From NCBI RefSeq assembly GCF_016901135.1, contig NZ_JAFEVL010000062.1, positions 124,001 to 188,000 of the forward strand: a stretch of DNA of 64,000 bases, read 5' to 3'. The notes beneath the pieces are model-generated. The model did no database searches and had not been told where the DNA came from. It saw only the letters and a list, made by a program, of their open reading frames with translations. Below are positions 1 to 10,127 of this stretch, one piece after another; position 1 is the stretch's first letter, and each line of letters starts with the position of its first letter. The position numbers and the translations under genes were made by a program. The DNA comes from Martinezella lusitana (GTDB lineage Bacteria > Pseudomonadota > Alphaproteobacteria > Rhizobiales > Rhizobiaceae).

Positions 1-1
1 A

Positions 2-1648
2 AAGCCCAAAGAGCGCAAGGGTGGCATTCTGGCCGGAACCGACCGTTTCATGGAGCGGCTTGTCGAGGGCTACAGACGCAGTCTCGTCTGGGCCGTGGAT
101 CGCAGCGCCCTGATGCTGCTGGTAACGGTGGTGACGCTGGTGGCGACCGTCGCGCTCTATGTCGTCATTCCCAAGGGTTTCGTACCGGCGCAGGATACGG
201 GGCTGATCACCGCCGTCATCGAAGCGGAGCCGACGACCTCCTTCGAATCCATGACGACGATACAGGCGACCGTTGCCGACCGCTTGCGCAAGGATCCCGA
301 CGTGAAGGGGGTGGTCTCCGTCATCGGCGCCAGCGCCAGCAATCTGACGCTGAACACGGGCAATCTCAGCCTTGTGCTGAAGCCGAGAAACCAGCGCGAC
401 GTTTCCGCCGATCAGATTATTGACCGGATGCGCGGTGAAGTCGACGGTCTGCCCGGTATCCATGTCACGTTCCAGAGCGTGCGCGGCATCTCGATCAGTA
501 CCCGGGCAAGCCGCGCACCCTATCAATACACTTTGACTGGGACGGATACGGCAACGGTGGTCGACTGGGCCGCAAAGCTCACGCAGCGGCTGCAGGAGAG
601 CCCGAAGCTCATCGACGTCACTTCCGAGGTCGAAATGGGCGGCGGCCGCATCTTCGTCGATGTCGATCGCGAAACCGCCTCGCGGCTCGGCGTTTCGATG
701 CAGGCCGTCAGCGATACGTTGAATGATGCGTTCGGCCAGCGTCAGATCGCTACGATCTATGGCCAGGCCAACCAGTATCGCGTTATCCTCGAGGCCGCGC
801 CGCAATACCAGTCCGATCCGAAGTCGCTCGACAAGCTTTACGTTGCAGGGGCCAGCGACACGCAGGTTCCACTTAATGCGTTCACGACAGCGACATTCAC
901 GACGGCGCCCCTGGTCATCAGCCATGACGAGCAGTTTCCGGCCGTGACGATCAGCTTCGATCTCGCCAAGGGCGCTTCGCTGAGCGAGGCCGTGGCAGAG
1001 GTCCAGGCGGCCGAGCTGGACATTGACATGCCTGATACCATCCAGCGCAAATATTCGGGTGATGCCGAGGAATTCGCCTCTTCGCTCGCGGGCGAACCCT
1101 GGCTCATTCTCGCGGCCGTCGTAACGATCTACATCGTGCTCGGCTTGCTCTACGAGAGCGCCGTGCATCCGATTACCATCCTTTCGACGCTGCCTTCGGC
1201 CGGCGTCGGCGCGCTGCTCGCACTGATGCTGTTCGGGCAGGATCTGTCGATCATCGCCTTGATCGGCATCGTGCTACTGATGGGCATCGTGAAGAAGAAT
1301 GCGATCATGATGATCGACTTCGCGCTGGAGGCGGAACGCAAGGAAGGTCTTCCGCCGCGCGAGGCCATTCTCAAGGCCTCGATCCTGCGTTTCCGCCCGA
1401 TCATGATGACGACGCTGGCGGCACTCTTCGGCGCGCTGCCATTGGCCCTGGCGCAAGGCACGGGTGCCGAGCTGCGCATCCCGCTCGGTATTACCATCAT
1501 CGGCGGTCTCGTGCTTTCTCAGCTTCTGACGCTCTATACGACGCCGGTGATCTATCTGGCCTTCGAGCGCCTGCGTGCCCGCATCGTCGGCCGCACGAGC
1601 GGAACGCCGAGCCCGGAGATGGACGAACTGGCGGGTGGTGAGACATGA
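2..1648 (+). CDS. RND efflux permease, MdtB-like (5' truncated by window)
   Basis: This is the C-terminal half (about 548 residues) of an inner-membrane RND proton/drug antiporter. The reading frame is open back to base 2, so the true start lies outside the window and the Met at base 50 is internal. What remains is the second half of the permease: a transmembrane helix at its start (near LMLLVTVVTLVA), the second periplasmic porter/docking domain, and the last membrane bundle with the family signature GIVKKNAIMMIDFALEAER and the following RPIMMTTLAALFGALPLA. Its stop overlaps the start of the next RND gene (ATGA, 1645-1648), so the two are co-translated. In MdtABC-type pumps MdtB and MdtC form one heterotrimer, and this arrangement fits. 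An MFP partner would be expected upstream, outside the window. The substrate is unknown. Confidence 0.9.
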   Translation, partial: KPKERKGGILAGTDRFMERLVEGYRRSLVWAVDRSALMLLVTVVTLVATVALYVVIPKGFVPAQDTGLITAVIEAEPTTSFESMTTIQATVADRLRKDPDVKGVVSVIGASASNLTLNTGNLSLVLKPRNQRDVSADQIIDRMRGEVDGLPGIHVTFQSVRGISISTRASRAPYQYTLTGTDTATVVDWAAKLTQRLQESPKLIDVTSEVEMGGGRIFVDVDRETASRLGVSMQAVSDTLNDAFGQRQIATIYGQANQYRVILEAAPQYQSDPKSLDKLYVAGASDTQVPLNAFTTATFTTAPLVISHDEQFPAVTISFDLAKGASLSEAVAEVQAAELDIDMPDTIQRKYSGDAEEFASSLAGEPWLILAAVVTIYIVLGLLYESAVHPITILSTLPSAGVGALLALMLFGQDLSIIALIGIVLLMGIVKKNAIMMIDFALEAERKEGLPPREAILKASILRFRPIMMTTLAALFGALPLALAQGTGAELRIPLGITIIGGLVLSQLLTLYTTPVIYLAFERLRARIVGRTSGTPSPEMDELAGGET

Positions 1649-4600
1649 ACCTCTCCGAGCCGTTCATCAAGCGCCCTGTCGGGACGACGCTTCTGGCGAT
1701 CGGGCTGATGATCCTCGGCATCGTCGCCTATCGTTTCCTGCCGGTGGCAAGCCTGCCGACCGTCGATCTGCCGACGATCGTCGTCTCCGCCGGCCGCCCG
1801 GGCGCCGATCCCGCCAGCATGGCGGCAAGCGTCGCGGCGCCGCTCGAGCGCCATCTCGGCACCATTGCCGGCATCACGCAGCTGACCTCGGTCAGCTCGC
1901 TCGGCTCGAGCACCATCATCGCGCAATTCGATCTCTCGCGCAGTGTCGATGGCGCGGCGCAGGATGTGCAGGCCGCTTTGAATGCGGCCGCGACCGACTT
2001 GCCGGGCGACCTGCCGACATTGCCGTCCTTCCGCAAGATCAATCCGGCTGCGGCTCCCGTCCTGATCCTGGCGCTGACGTCAGACAATGTCGCGCCGAGC
2101 GCCATATATGATGCGGCGGATACGGTGGTCGTGCAGCGTATCTCGCAGGTGGATGGTGTCGGCGGCGTGACGGTCAGCGGTGCCGATCAGCCGGCGGTGC
2201 GGGTCAGGCTGGATCCCGACCGTCTCTCGGCGATGGGCCTGTCGCTCGATGCCGTCCGCACGGCGATCGTCAACGCCAACGTGCTCGGTCCTTTCGGCTC
2301 TATCGACGGCGCCAGCGGCGCCTTCTCCATTGCAGTGAACAGTCAGTTGCGGACGCCGGAAGCCTATGGAAGGCTCATCGTGCAGAGTGGCGATGGCACG
2401 GCCGTCCGCCTGTCGGATATCGCGACCGTCGAGCCGGGCGTGCGCAACAGCCGCTCCGATGCGTGGTACGACGGCAAGCCCGCCGTGCTTCTCAACATCA
2501 CCAAGCAGGCGGATGCGAACGTCATTGCCACCGTCGATGGTGTCAAGGAGCTGATCCCCGAGCTGCAGAGGCTCATCCCCGCCGGCGTCAAGATAGCAGT
2601 CCTTTCCGACCGCACCACGACGATCCATGCCAGCGTCAACGATATGCAGTGGACCCTGCTCGCTACCATCTGCCTGGTCATGGCCGTGGTCTTCGTCTTT
2701 CTGCGGCGTGCCACGCCGACAGTTGCAGCAGGCGTCACCGTGCCGCTCTCATTGGCCGGAACCTTTGCCGCGATGTGGCTGTTCGGACTGTCCATAGACA
2801 ACCTTTCTCTCATGGCGCTCGCCGTCTCGGTGGGCTTCGTCGTCGATGATGCCATCGTCATGATCGAGAACATCTATGCCAATCTGGAAACCGGCATGAA
2901 GCCGATGCGGGCGGCGCTCGAAGGGGCAAGGCAGATCGGCTTCACGGTCGTTTCCATCAGCCTGTCACTACTCGCCGCCTTCATTCCCCTGTTCTTCATG
3001 GGCGGCATCGTCGGCCGTTTCTTCCAGACTTTCTCGCTGACGCTCGGATTTACTATTGTCGTTTCAACGCTGGTGTCGCTGACGCTCACGCCGATGATCT
3101 GCGGCCATCGCCTTCGCCAGCACGACATTGATGCCCGGCCCGGCCCGTTTGGCCGCATCGTCGAAGGCACACTGGGCGCTATTATCGGCTTTTATGGCCG
3201 CACCCTGAAAGCAGTGCTGCATCACCGCGTGCTATCAGTGCTTGTTATCATCGCCTGCGTCGTGATGTCGGCCTATCTCTACGTTAAGGTGCCGAAGGGT
3301 TTCATTCCTCAGGACGATACAGGCTTCATCCAGGGCGGGACGCAGGCTGCGACCGATATTTCCTATCCGGCCATGGTCAAATTGCAGCAGCAGGCGGCGG
3401 ATATCGTCGCCCAGGACCCTGCGGTCTCGGGTCTTGGTTCTTCCGTGGGCGGCGGCGGCTTTTCCAGCTCCATCAATCGCGGGCAGCTCCTCATTTCGCT
3501 CAAGCCGGAAGGGGAGCGTGCGCCGACGGCTGATGTCATCGACCGGCTTCGCAAGCAACTCATGGCCGTTCCAGGGCTTAGCACCTTCCTGTTTTCGCCC
3601 GGCGACATCCGTGCCGGGGCTCGCCAGTCGCAGTCGCAATATCAGTTCACGCTCTGGGGCGCGAATTATGACGAGCTGGTGGATTGGGCGCCGAAGGTGC
3701 TGGAACGCATGCAAGCTCTTCCGGGGCTGACCGATGTCGCGACCGACAGGCAGCCCAACGGCCTGCAGGCGACCGTCAATATCGACCGGAGCCTCGCTTC
3801 CCAACTCGGGGTCAACATTCAGTCCATCGATGCCGCACTGAACAACGCCTTCGCTCAGCGGCAGATCTCGACGATCTATACGCAGCGCAATCAGTATCGT
3901 GTCGTGCTGGAGGCTAATCCGAACTACGCCCTCGATCCGCATGATATTTCCAAGCTCTATGTGCCGGCCTCCGGTGGCACGCAGGTCCCCCTCAGCGCCG
4001 TCGCATCGATCGACCGGACGCTTGCGCCGCTGGTGGTCAATCATCAGGGCCAATATCCGTCCGTCACCATTTCCTACAATCTGGCGCTCAACACACCGCT
4101 GCAGGTGGCGAACGACGCCATCCAGAAAGCGGTGCTCGACATGCACCTGCCCGACACACTGCATGCGGATTTCGCCGGCGATGCTGCAAGCGTCACACAG
4201 TCGTCCAGCAGCCAGCCGCTCCTGCTTCTGGCAGCGCTTCTGACGGTCTACATCGTTCTCGGCATTCTCTATGAAAGCCTGGCGCATCCGCTGACGATCA
4301 TCTCGACGCTACCATCAGCCGGCCTGGGCGCCCTGCTGGCGCTCGTGATCAGCGGTACGGAACTGACGATCATCGCCTTCATCGGCATTATCCTGCTGAT
4401 CGGCATCGTCAAGAAGAACGGGATCATGATGGTGGACTTCGCCCTGCAGGGTGAGCGCACGCTCGGCCTATCCTCGGAGGAAGCGATCTATCAAGCCTGC
4501 CTCAAGCGTTTCCGTCCGATCCTAATGACGACGCTGGCCGCGCTCATGGGGGCTATCCCGTTGATCATCGCGACCGGCCCAGGTTCGGAGCTTCGCCGTC

Positions 4601-4752
4601 CGCTGGGTATCACCATCGTCGGCGGCCTTGTCGTGTCGCAGGTGTTGACGCTCTACACGACGCCGATCATCTATCTGATGCTTGCCAAGCTGCATGCACG
4701 ATGGTCGCCGAAGCAAGAGCCGGCACCGCCGATGTCTTCGCTGTCAACTTGA
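1645..4752 (+). CDS. RND efflux permease, MdtC-like
   Basis: A complete 1035-residue RND transporter, the usual length for the HAE1 family. The N-terminus (MNLSEPFIKRPVGTTLL) is the standard cytoplasmic start plus TM1. The TM4 proton-relay signature VGFVVDDAIVMIENI carries the paired Asp residues near residues 405-406, and the second-half motif GIVKKNGIMMVDFAL is present. It overlaps the preceding RND gene by 4 bp, giving two homologous permeases in one operon as in mdtBC systems. The two share clear repeated blocks, for example FAQRQISTIYTQRNQYRVVLEA against FGQRQIATIYGQANQYRVILEA, so the pair arose by duplication. It acts in the inner membrane with a periplasmic adaptor and an outer-membrane channel. 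Drug specificity cannot be read from sequence. Confidence 0.93.
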   Translation: MNLSEPFIKRPVGTTLLAIGLMILGIVAYRFLPVASLPTVDLPTIVVSAGRPGADPASMAASVAAPLERHLGTIAGITQLTSVSSLGSSTIIAQFDLSRSVDGAAQDVQAALNAAATDLPGDLPTLPSFRKINPAAAPVLILALTSDNVAPSAIYDAADTVVVQRISQVDGVGGVTVSGADQPAVRVRLDPDRLSAMGLSLDAVRTAIVNANVLGPFGSIDGASGAFSIAVNSQLRTPEAYGRLIVQSGDGTAVRLSDIATVEPGVRNSRSDAWYDGKPAVLLNITKQADANVIATVDGVKELIPELQRLIPAGVKIAVLSDRTTTIHASVNDMQWTLLATICLVMAVVFVFLRRATPTVAAGVTVPLSLAGTFAAMWLFGLSIDNLSLMALAVSVGFVVDDAIVMIENIYANLETGMKPMRAALEGARQIGFTVVSISLSLLAAFIPLFFMGGIVGRFFQTFSLTLGFTIVVSTLVSLTLTPMICGHRLRQHDIDARPGPFGRIVEGTLGAIIGFYGRTLKAVLHHRVLSVLVIIACVVMSAYLYVKVPKGFIPQDDTGFIQGGTQAATDISYPAMVKLQQQAADIVAQDPAVSGLGSSVGGGGFSSSINRGQLLISLKPEGERAPTADVIDRLRKQLMAVPGLSTFLFSPGDIRAGARQSQSQYQFTLWGANYDELVDWAPKVLERMQALPGLTDVATDRQPNGLQATVNIDRSLASQLGVNIQSIDAALNNAFAQRQISTIYTQRNQYRVVLEANPNYALDPHDISKLYVPASGGTQVPLSAVASIDRTLAPLVVNHQGQYPSVTISYNLALNTPLQVANDAIQKAVLDMHLPDTLHADFAGDAASVTQSSSSQPLLLLAALLTVYIVLGILYESLAHPLTIISTLPSAGLGALLALVISGTELTIIAFIGIILLIGIVKKNGIMMVDFALQGERTLGLSSEEAIYQACLKRFRPILMTTLAALMGAIPLIIATGPGSELRRPLGITIVGGLVVSQVLTLYTTPIIYLMLAKLHARWSPKQEPAPPMSSLST

Positions 4753-4773
4753 GTTAGCGGCATATGGATCGGA

Positions 4774-5199
4774 TCAGTCCTGATAGTTCCACGGATTGAC
4801 GATTGCTATTCCGGTGTCCAGGAAATCCGGCACGTTGCGTGTTGCAAGCGTTGCTCCTCGCGACGCTACAATTGCGGCGATCTGAGCATCGAACTGGTTG
4901 ATTGGCTTGCCAGCCCGCCGCCGCGATGTTGCAATGAAGGAATAAGCTCCCGCAGCTTCGCTATCGAAGGGAAGAACTCTTCCGGCGAAATCCTCTTCGA
5001 ATATCGGGAGAATGGCAGCTTCCAATTCGCTTCGGCGTCGGCCCTCGGGCAGTAGCCGGAGGCCGTAAAGGATTTCCGCCTGCGTCGTTGCCGTCGTAAA
5101 GATGGCGAGAGGAGGCTGGGCGGCGAGCCACGCTTCAACCATTGGCGATGGTGATGGCGCCAGTAGTTCCGAAATGACATTCGTGTCGAGAATGATCAT
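4774..5199 (-). CDS. vapC: PIN-domain toxin, FitB/VapC family
   Basis: A 141-residue PIN-domain ribonuclease, the toxin of a type II toxin-antitoxin pair. The N-terminus MIILDTNVISELL is typical of the FitB-like subgroup. The acidic Mg-binding residues expected of PIN nucleases are visible: Asp5, Glu42 (in TTQAEILYGL), Asp104 (in NQFDAQIAA) and Asp125 (in RNVPDF). In this family the toxin cleaves RNA, often tRNA or rRNA; the target here is unknown. Its ATG overlaps the antitoxin stop by 4 bp (5196-5199), so translation is coupled and antitoxin is made first. All catalytic residues are intact, so it should be active. Confidence 0.92.
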   Translation of the reverse strand: MIILDTNVISELLAPSPSPMVEAWLAAQPPLAIFTTATTQAEILYGLRLLPEGRRRSELEAAILPIFEEDFAGRVLPFDSEAAGAYSFIATSRRRAGKPINQFDAQIAAIVASRGATLATRNVPDFLDTGIAIVNPWNYQD

Positions 5200-5441
5200 G
5201 GATCGAGATCGACCGGGCGGATTGGTTCGCGTGGGGCAATATCCAGCACGACCCCACCGCTTGCAGCCATGCGACGACGAATTGTCTCGGCCAAATTGGG
5301 CTGACGCTTTTCCTCGGTCGATAAGGCCGCTCGCAGGATGTCTCGCGCCTCATCCTCCATCGATCGCCCGTGTGCGGCGGCGCGAATGCGCAGCCGGGTC
5401 TTTAGATGATCGTCGATGTTGCGGATCGTCATACTGGCCAT
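5196..5441 (-). CDS. vapB: Antitoxin of the PIN toxin, FitA-like
   Basis: An 81-residue antitoxin. The first 45 residues (MTIRNIDDHLKTRLRIRAAAHGRSMEDEARDIL, read in two pieces) have the beta-strand/helix/helix pattern of a ribbon-helix-helix DNA-binding domain with the FitA-type 'HGRSMEDEAR' turn. The C-terminal tail (GVVLDIAPREPIRP) is the segment that in FitAB complexes wraps into the PIN active site. A second Met four residues in (5432) is an alternative start; the first is preferred because AGGAC lies seven bases upstream. The ribosome-binding site lies next to and partly inside a 15-bp inverted repeat, so repressor binding would also cover the translation start region. Confidence 0.9.
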   Translation of the reverse strand: MASMTIRNIDDHLKTRLRIRAAAHGRSMEDEARDILRAALSTEEKRQPNLAETIRRRMAASGGVVLDIAPREPIRPVDLDP

Positions 5442-5450
5442 AGAAATGTC

Positions 5451-5487
5451 CTGTCATCAATGATTGCATATTAATCATTGATGACAG
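5451..5487. promoter_or_regulatory. Perfect 15-bp inverted repeat, likely operator of the toxin-antitoxin operon
   Basis: CTGTCATCAATGATT (5451-5465) and its exact reverse complement (5473-5487) are separated by 7 bp (GCATATT). The repeat sits directly upstream of the antitoxin start (5441) and touches its ribosome-binding site. FitAB and VapBC complexes bind inverted repeats in their own promoters, so autoregulation is the natural reading. Each arm also contains the internal short palindrome ATCAATGAT (one base off perfect). Confidence 0.75.
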
Positions 5488-5573
5488 ATTTGGCAAATCA
5501 AGACGAAGCAGCCGATCCGTGATCGAGGTCTCAACCGCCCGCTCTCTTTTTCGCGAGAGCGAGTGGAGAGGCC

Positions 5574-8500
5574 TTAATGCGCCACGTCAGGGTTGGCGGC
5601 CTCCGGCGCTGCCGTCGACCGAACATTGCCCTTGAAGATGCGGCGGACCGAGACGAACAGCAGCGGGATGAAGAAGACGCCGAGCACGGTCGCCGAGATC
5701 ATGCCGCCCATAACGCCGATACCGATCGAGTTCTGGCTGCCTGATCCCGCGCCATTGGCAATCGCCAACGGCATGACGCCGAGAATGAAGGCGAGCGAGG
5801 TCATCAGGATCGGTCGCAGGCGCTGGCGAGCTGCCTCCAGCGTCGCCTCGATCAGCCCCTTGCCCTGGTTCTGCTGCTCGATGGCAAATTCGACGATCAG
5901 GATGGCGTTCTTGGCCGCCAGACCGATTGTCGTCAGCAGGCCCACCTTGAAGTAGACGTCGTTTGACTGGCCGAACAGGGTTGCGCCCAGTAGCGCGCCG
6001 AAGATGCCGATCGGAACCGACAGCATGACGGCAAGCGGGATCGACCAGCTTTCATAGAGAGCAGCGAGCGCTAGGAACACGACCAGGATGGAGATCGCAT
6101 AGAGCTGGGTCGCCTGGTTGCCCGAGAGCTTTTCCTGGGCCGACAGGCTGGTCCATTCATGGCTGAAGCCGGGCGGCAGGGTCGCCATGATCTTGTCGAT
6201 CTCGTTCATGGCATCGCCCGACGAGACGCCCGGTGCTGCCGCGCCCTGGATTTCGACGGCAGACGAGCCGTTATAGCGTTCGAGCCGCGGCGAACCGTAG
6301 GTCCAGTCGCCGCTGGCGAAGGCCGAGAACGGCACCATGTCGCCGCCGGAGTTGCGGACGTACCAGCGGCCGAAATCCTCGGGCTGCATGCGGAAGTCCT
6401 TGTCGGCCTGTACGTAGACGGGCTTGACGCGGCCGCGGTCGATGAAGTCGTTGACGTAGGTGCCGCCCCAGGCGGTCGACAGCGTCGAGTCGATATCAGA
6501 CAGGGTGATATTGAGCGCGCTCGCCTTTTCCTGATCGATGTTTACGGAGTATTGCGGCGTATCTTCCTGGCCGTTCGGGCGAGTGCCGAAGAGCTTCGGA
6601 CTTTTGCCGGCTGCGCCGAGCAACTGGTTGCGGGCTGCGATGAGCGCGGCATGACCGGCGCCGTTGACGTCCTTGATGAAGAAGTCGAAACCGCTGGAAC
6701 TGCCGAAGCCGGGGATCGCCGGCGGCGCAAGCGCGAAGACGCTGCCGTCCTTGATCTTCGAAAAAGCACCCATGGCGCGACCGGCGATCGCCTGCGCCTT
6801 CGATTGCGGTGTCGAACGCTTGTCGAAGTCCTTCAATCTGACGAAGACGATACCGACGTTCTGGCCCTGACCGCTGAAGCCGAAGCCCGCCACGGCGAAT
6901 GCGCCGTCGACATAGTCCTTCTCGGTGTTGAGGTAATAGTCCTTCACCTGATTGAGCACAGCCCAGGTGCGGGAATCCGTGGCGCCGGGGGGGAGCTGAA
7001 TGGCGGTCAGCAGGATGCCCTGGTCCTCATCCGGCAGGAACGAGCTGGGAAGGCGGTTGAACAGATAGGCGACGGCGCCGCCGATCAGGACGAATATCAG
7101 CAGGAAGACGGCGGTGTAACGAATCATGCCGTTAATGCTGCGCTGGTAGCGATGCGTCGCCCGCTCGAAGTTGCGGTTGAACCAGCCGAACAGGCCTCGT
7201 TCCTTGGCCCCGTGTTCGGGCTTTTTGAGTAGGGTAGCGCAAAGGGCCGGCGTTAGGATCAAGGCGACGATGACAGAGAGCACCATCGCCGAGACGATCG
7301 TTACCGAGAACTGTCGGTAGATGATGCCGACCGAGCCGGAGAAGAAAGCCATCGGGATGAACACGGCCGACAGCACCGTGGCGATGCCGATCAGCGCGCC
7401 GGTGATTTCCTGCATCGACTTGATCGTCGCCTCGCGCGGCGACAATCCCTCTTCCTCCATGACGCGCTCGACATTCTCGACGACGACGATGGCGTCGTCG
7501 ACCAACAGACCGATGGCGAGCACCATGCCGAACATGGTGAGCGTATTGATCGAATAGCCGAACAGCGACAGCACGCCGAAGGTGCCGAGCAGGACGACGG
7601 GGACGGCGAGCGTCGGGATCAGAGTAGCGCGGATGTTCTGCAGGAAGACGAACATGACGATGAAGACGAGCACGATGGCTTCGAACAGCGTCTTGACCAC
7701 GTCTTCGATCGACAGCTTGACGAACGGTGTCGTGTCGTAGGGATAGACGATCTCGACATTCGGCGGCAGGGTCTGGCTCAGATTGGTAATAGTCGATCTG
7801 ACCGCCTCGGCCGTGCTGATGGCGTTGGCGCCGGAAGCGAGCATCACGGCAAGACCGGACGAGGGATGGCCGTTATAGGTGCTCGACGTCGTATAGGACG
7901 ATGCCCCGAGCTCGACGGTGGCGACATCGTTCAAACGCACCAGCGAACCATTGGACAGGCTCTTCAGGATGATATTTTCGAACTGCTCCGGCGTCTGCAA
8001 GCGGCTCTTGGCCGTAACAGTCGCGTTGAGCTGCTGACCCTTGCGTTGCGGCAGCGCACCGAGCTGGCCGGCAGAAACCTGCGAGTTCTGCGCCTCGATC
8101 GCGCTGGTGACGTCGCTGACCATCAGCTGATATTTGGCGAGCTTGTCCGGATTGACCCAGATGCGCATGGCATAGCCGGCACCGAAGATCTGGGTGTTGC
8201 CGACACCGTCGATGCGCTTCAGCGTATCGTTGAGCGTGCTGGAAACATAGTCCGCCAGGTCGTTGGAGTTCAGCTTGTTGTCGGTCGAGACGAAGCCGAC
8301 GACCATGAGGAAGTTCGACGTCGACTTTGAAACGGTTATGCCGGTCGATTGCACGGTCTGCGGCAGCTGTGCGGTGACGAGCTGCAGCTTGTTCTGCACC
8401 TGCATCTGCGCGACGTCCGGATCGGCCTTGTTGGTGAAGGTCACCGAGATCGAGGCCTGGCCCGTCGAGGTCGAGGTCGAGGTCATGTAATCGAGATTGT

Positions 8501-8717
8501 CGATACCCGTCATGCCTTGCTCGATGACCTTGGTCACCGAGTTTTCGACGGTTGCGGCATCGGCGCCGGGATAGGTGGCGCTGATGCTCACCGTGGTGGG
8601 CGCGATTTGCGGATATTGCGAGATCGACAGTGTGAGGATCGACAACGCGCCCGCGAGCATGATGACGATGGCGATAACCCAGGCAAAGATCGGCCGGTCA
8701 ATGAAAAAACGAGACAT
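5574..8717 (-). CDS. RND efflux permease, AcrB/MexB family
   Basis: A 1047-residue HAE1-family RND transporter, the length expected for AcrB homologues. It begins [23 protein letters not shown]. The TM4 relay [21 protein letters not shown] carries the Asp pair, and the C-terminal half has the expected [10 protein letters not shown] and [18 protein letters not shown] blocks. The ATG at 8717 is preferred over an in-frame TTG one codon upstream because GAGGTGG precedes it by about 5 bp. It lies 9 bp downstream of its periplasmic adaptor gene, forming a two-gene operon with no outer-membrane channel gene attached. Relatives in rhizobia and agrobacteria expel flavonoids, bile salts and antibiotics. 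Regulation is probably by the divergent TetR repressor. Confidence 0.95.
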   Translation of the reverse strand: MSRFFIDRPIFAWVIAIVIMLAGALSILTLSISQYPQIAPTTVSISATYPGADAATVENSVTKVIEQGMTGIDNLDYMTSTSTSTGQASISVTFTNKADPDVAQMQVQNKLQLVTAQLPQTVQSTGITVSKSTSNFLMVVGFVSTDNKLNSNDLADYVSSTLNDTLKRIDGVGNTQIFGAGYAMRIWVNPDKLAKYQLMVSDVTSAIEAQNSQVSAGQLGALPQRKGQQLNATVTAKSRLQTPEQFENIILKSLSNGSLVRLNDVATVELGASSYTTSSTYNGHPSSGLAVMLASGANAISTAEAVRSTITNLSQTLPPNVEIVYPYDTTPFVKLSIEDVVKTLFEAIVLVFIVMFVFLQNIRATLIPTLAVPVVLLGTFGVLSLFGYSINTLTMFGMVLAIGLLVDDAIVVVENVERVMEEEGLSPREATIKSMQEITGALIGIATVLSAVFIPMAFFSGSVGIIYRQFSVTIVSAMVLSVIVALILTPALCATLLKKPEHGAKERGLFGWFNRNFERATHRYQRSINGMIRYTAVFLLIFVLIGGAVAYLFNRLPSSFLPDEDQGILLTAIQLPPGATDSRTWAVLNQVKDYYLNTEKDYVDGAFAVAGFGFSGQGQNVGIVFVRLKDFDKRSTPQSKAQAIAGRAMGAFSKIKDGSVFALAPPAIPGFGSSSGFDFFIKDVNGAGHAALIAARNQLLGAAGKSPKLFGTRPNGQEDTPQYSVNIDQEKASALNITLSDIDSTLSTAWGGTYVNDFIDRGRVKPVYVQADKDFRMQPEDFGRWYVRNSGGDMVPFSAFASGDWTYGSPRLERYNGSSAVEIQGAAAPGVSSGDAMNEIDKIMATLPPGFSHEWTSLSAQEKLSGNQATQLYAISILVVFLALAALYESWSIPLAVMLSVPIGIFGALLGATLFGQSNDVYFKVGLLTTIGLAAKNAILIVEFAIEQQNQGKGLIEATLEAARQRLRPILMTSLAFILGVMPLAIANGAGSGSQNSIGIGVMGGMISATVLGVFFIPLLFVSVRRIFKGNVRSTAAPEAANPDVAH

Positions 8718-8726
8718 CAAACCACC

Positions 8727-10031
8727 TCACTTCTGAGCGCCGGAGGCGGCCTTGATATCGGTCTTTTCCAATTCGGCCTGCTGCTGTGCGGGCTTGGCGT
8801 CGGCTGTTGCCTGCTTCACCTCGCCGGTCGCATCATCGATGGTCACGGGGGAGACAGTGACTTCCTGGCCGTCGCGGACACGCTGGCTGCCTTCGACGAT
8901 CACGCGGTCGCCGTCCGTCATGCCCTCATTGACAAGCCAGCTGTTGCCGATGCTGCGCTGTACCTTCAATACGCGCTGCTGCACCTTGCCGTCGGCAGCC
9001 ACGAACATGGCTGTAGGCTCGCCCTTGGTGTTGCGGAAAACGGCGCGCTGGGGCACGAGGAAGCTGTTTTCGGCAATGCCTTCCTGAATGGTGGCGCGCA
9101 CATACATGCCGGGCAGCAGTATACGATCGGGGTTGGGGAAGACGGCGCGCACGGTGATGGTGCCGACGGTTTCGGCGACAGCGGCCTCAGCAAACTCGAG
9201 CTTGCCGGCTTCCTTATATTGGCTGCCGTCTTCCAGCGTCAGATGCACGGAGACGTTGTCGCCGCTGGTTTTCAATCGGCCCTCGGCGATGGCACGACGG
9301 AATTCAAGCAGGTTCGTGCTCGACTGCGTGACGTCGACATTGATCGGATCGAGTTGGCGGATGGTGGTCAGTGCGGTCGTCTGGTCCGCGGTGACGAGGG
9401 CGCCAACGGTGACTGCGGAAGCATCGACACGGCCGGCGATCGGCGCGCGCATCTTGGTGTAGTCGAGATTGATGCGTGCTGTTTCCAGGGCCGCTTTCGC
9501 AGATGCCACGTCGGCATTCGCCTGAGCCAAAGTGGACACTGCATCGTCCAGATTTTGCTTGCTGACCGCGTCCTGTGCCGTGAGGCTCTTATAACGATCC
9601 ACCTTCGACTGAGCGCTCGGCAAGGCCCCTTCCGCCTTCTGCAAGGAAGCGACCGCGCTGTCATAGGATGCCTGGTAGGAGGCCGGATCGATCTCGTAGA
9701 GCACGTCGGCCGCCTTCACCTCGCTGCCTTCCTTGAAGTTACGGCTGCGAATGATGCCGCCGACCTGCGGTCGCACTTCGGCGACAAGATAGGCGCTGGT
9801 ACGGCCGGGCAGCTCGGCGGTGATTGCCACCGATTGCGGGTGCAGCGCCATGGCGCTGACTTCGATCTTGACGGCCGGCATGCCGCTTTGAGCATTCTTC
9901 TGCTCATTGCAGCCGACAAGCAGCATCGTGGCAGCGATCCCTGCGACGATCATCGCGGTTCGGGTGGCCAGGAGGCCGGTGGATGCCGCGGGATATATGG
10001 ATGCGGAGGTGAAAGAGGCACGCTTTCGCAC
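8727..10031 (-). CDS. RND periplasmic adaptor lipoprotein, AcrA family
   Basis: A 434-residue membrane-fusion protein that links the RND permease to an outer-membrane channel. The start is the GTG at 10031, because AGGAA lies 8 bp upstream; the frame remains open further upstream but runs into the divergent regulator. A basic N-terminus is followed by a hydrophobic segment and a lipobox (LLVGC), so it is a lipoprotein anchored by Cys. The following regions are as in AcrA: a lipoyl/beta-barrel part (VAEVRPQVGGIIRSRNF), an alpha-helical hairpin around residues 110-190 (SYDSAVASLQKAEGALPSAQ), and the second lipoyl half (ARINLDYTKMRAPIAGRV). The C-terminus is Ala/Lys/Gln-rich and probably disordered. 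Confidence 0.95.
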   Translation of the reverse strand: MRKRASFTSASIYPAASTGLLATRTAMIVAGIAATMLLVGCNEQKNAQSGMPAVKIEVSAMALHPQSVAITAELPGRTSAYLVAEVRPQVGGIIRSRNFKEGSEVKAADVLYEIDPASYQASYDSAVASLQKAEGALPSAQSKVDRYKSLTAQDAVSKQNLDDAVSTLAQANADVASAKAALETARINLDYTKMRAPIAGRVDASAVTVGALVTADQTTALTTIRQLDPINVDVTQSSTNLLEFRRAIAEGRLKTSGDNVSVHLTLEDGSQYKEAGKLEFAEAAVAETVGTITVRAVFPNPDRILLPGMYVRATIQEGIAENSFLVPQRAVFRNTKGEPTAMFVAADGKVQQRVLKVQRSIGNSWLVNEGMTDGDRVIVEGSQRVRDGQEVTVSPVTIDDATGEVKQATADAKPAQQQAELEKTDIKAASGAQK

Positions 10032-10059
10032 GTTGCTATTTCCTGTTGCCTTATTTACA

Positions 10060-10073
10060 GTACGATGTCGTAC
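10060..10073. promoter_or_regulatory. Palindromic operator between efflux operon and TetR gene
   Basis: GTACGA-TG-TCGTAC is a perfect 6-2-6 palindrome located 29 bp upstream of the adaptor GTG and 55 bp upstream of the TetR ATG. Divergent TetR/efflux pairs are usually controlled from one shared palindrome, and this is the only strong one in the 96-bp intergenic region. It is therefore the best candidate for repression of both genes. Confidence 0.65.
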
Positions 10074-10127
10074 GGAAAATATTTGTATTGCTCCAAATGT
10101 CAATCTCATTCGGCTGTTGAGGTCAAG

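Noticed and set aside
8349-10127. A long open frame antisense to the RND permease and adaptor genes, running into the TetR gene
   Set aside because: It is in frame with TetR but has no ribosome-binding site or recognisable domain, and it lies opposite two well-supported genes. TetR starts at 10128. High GC content makes such antisense frames common here.
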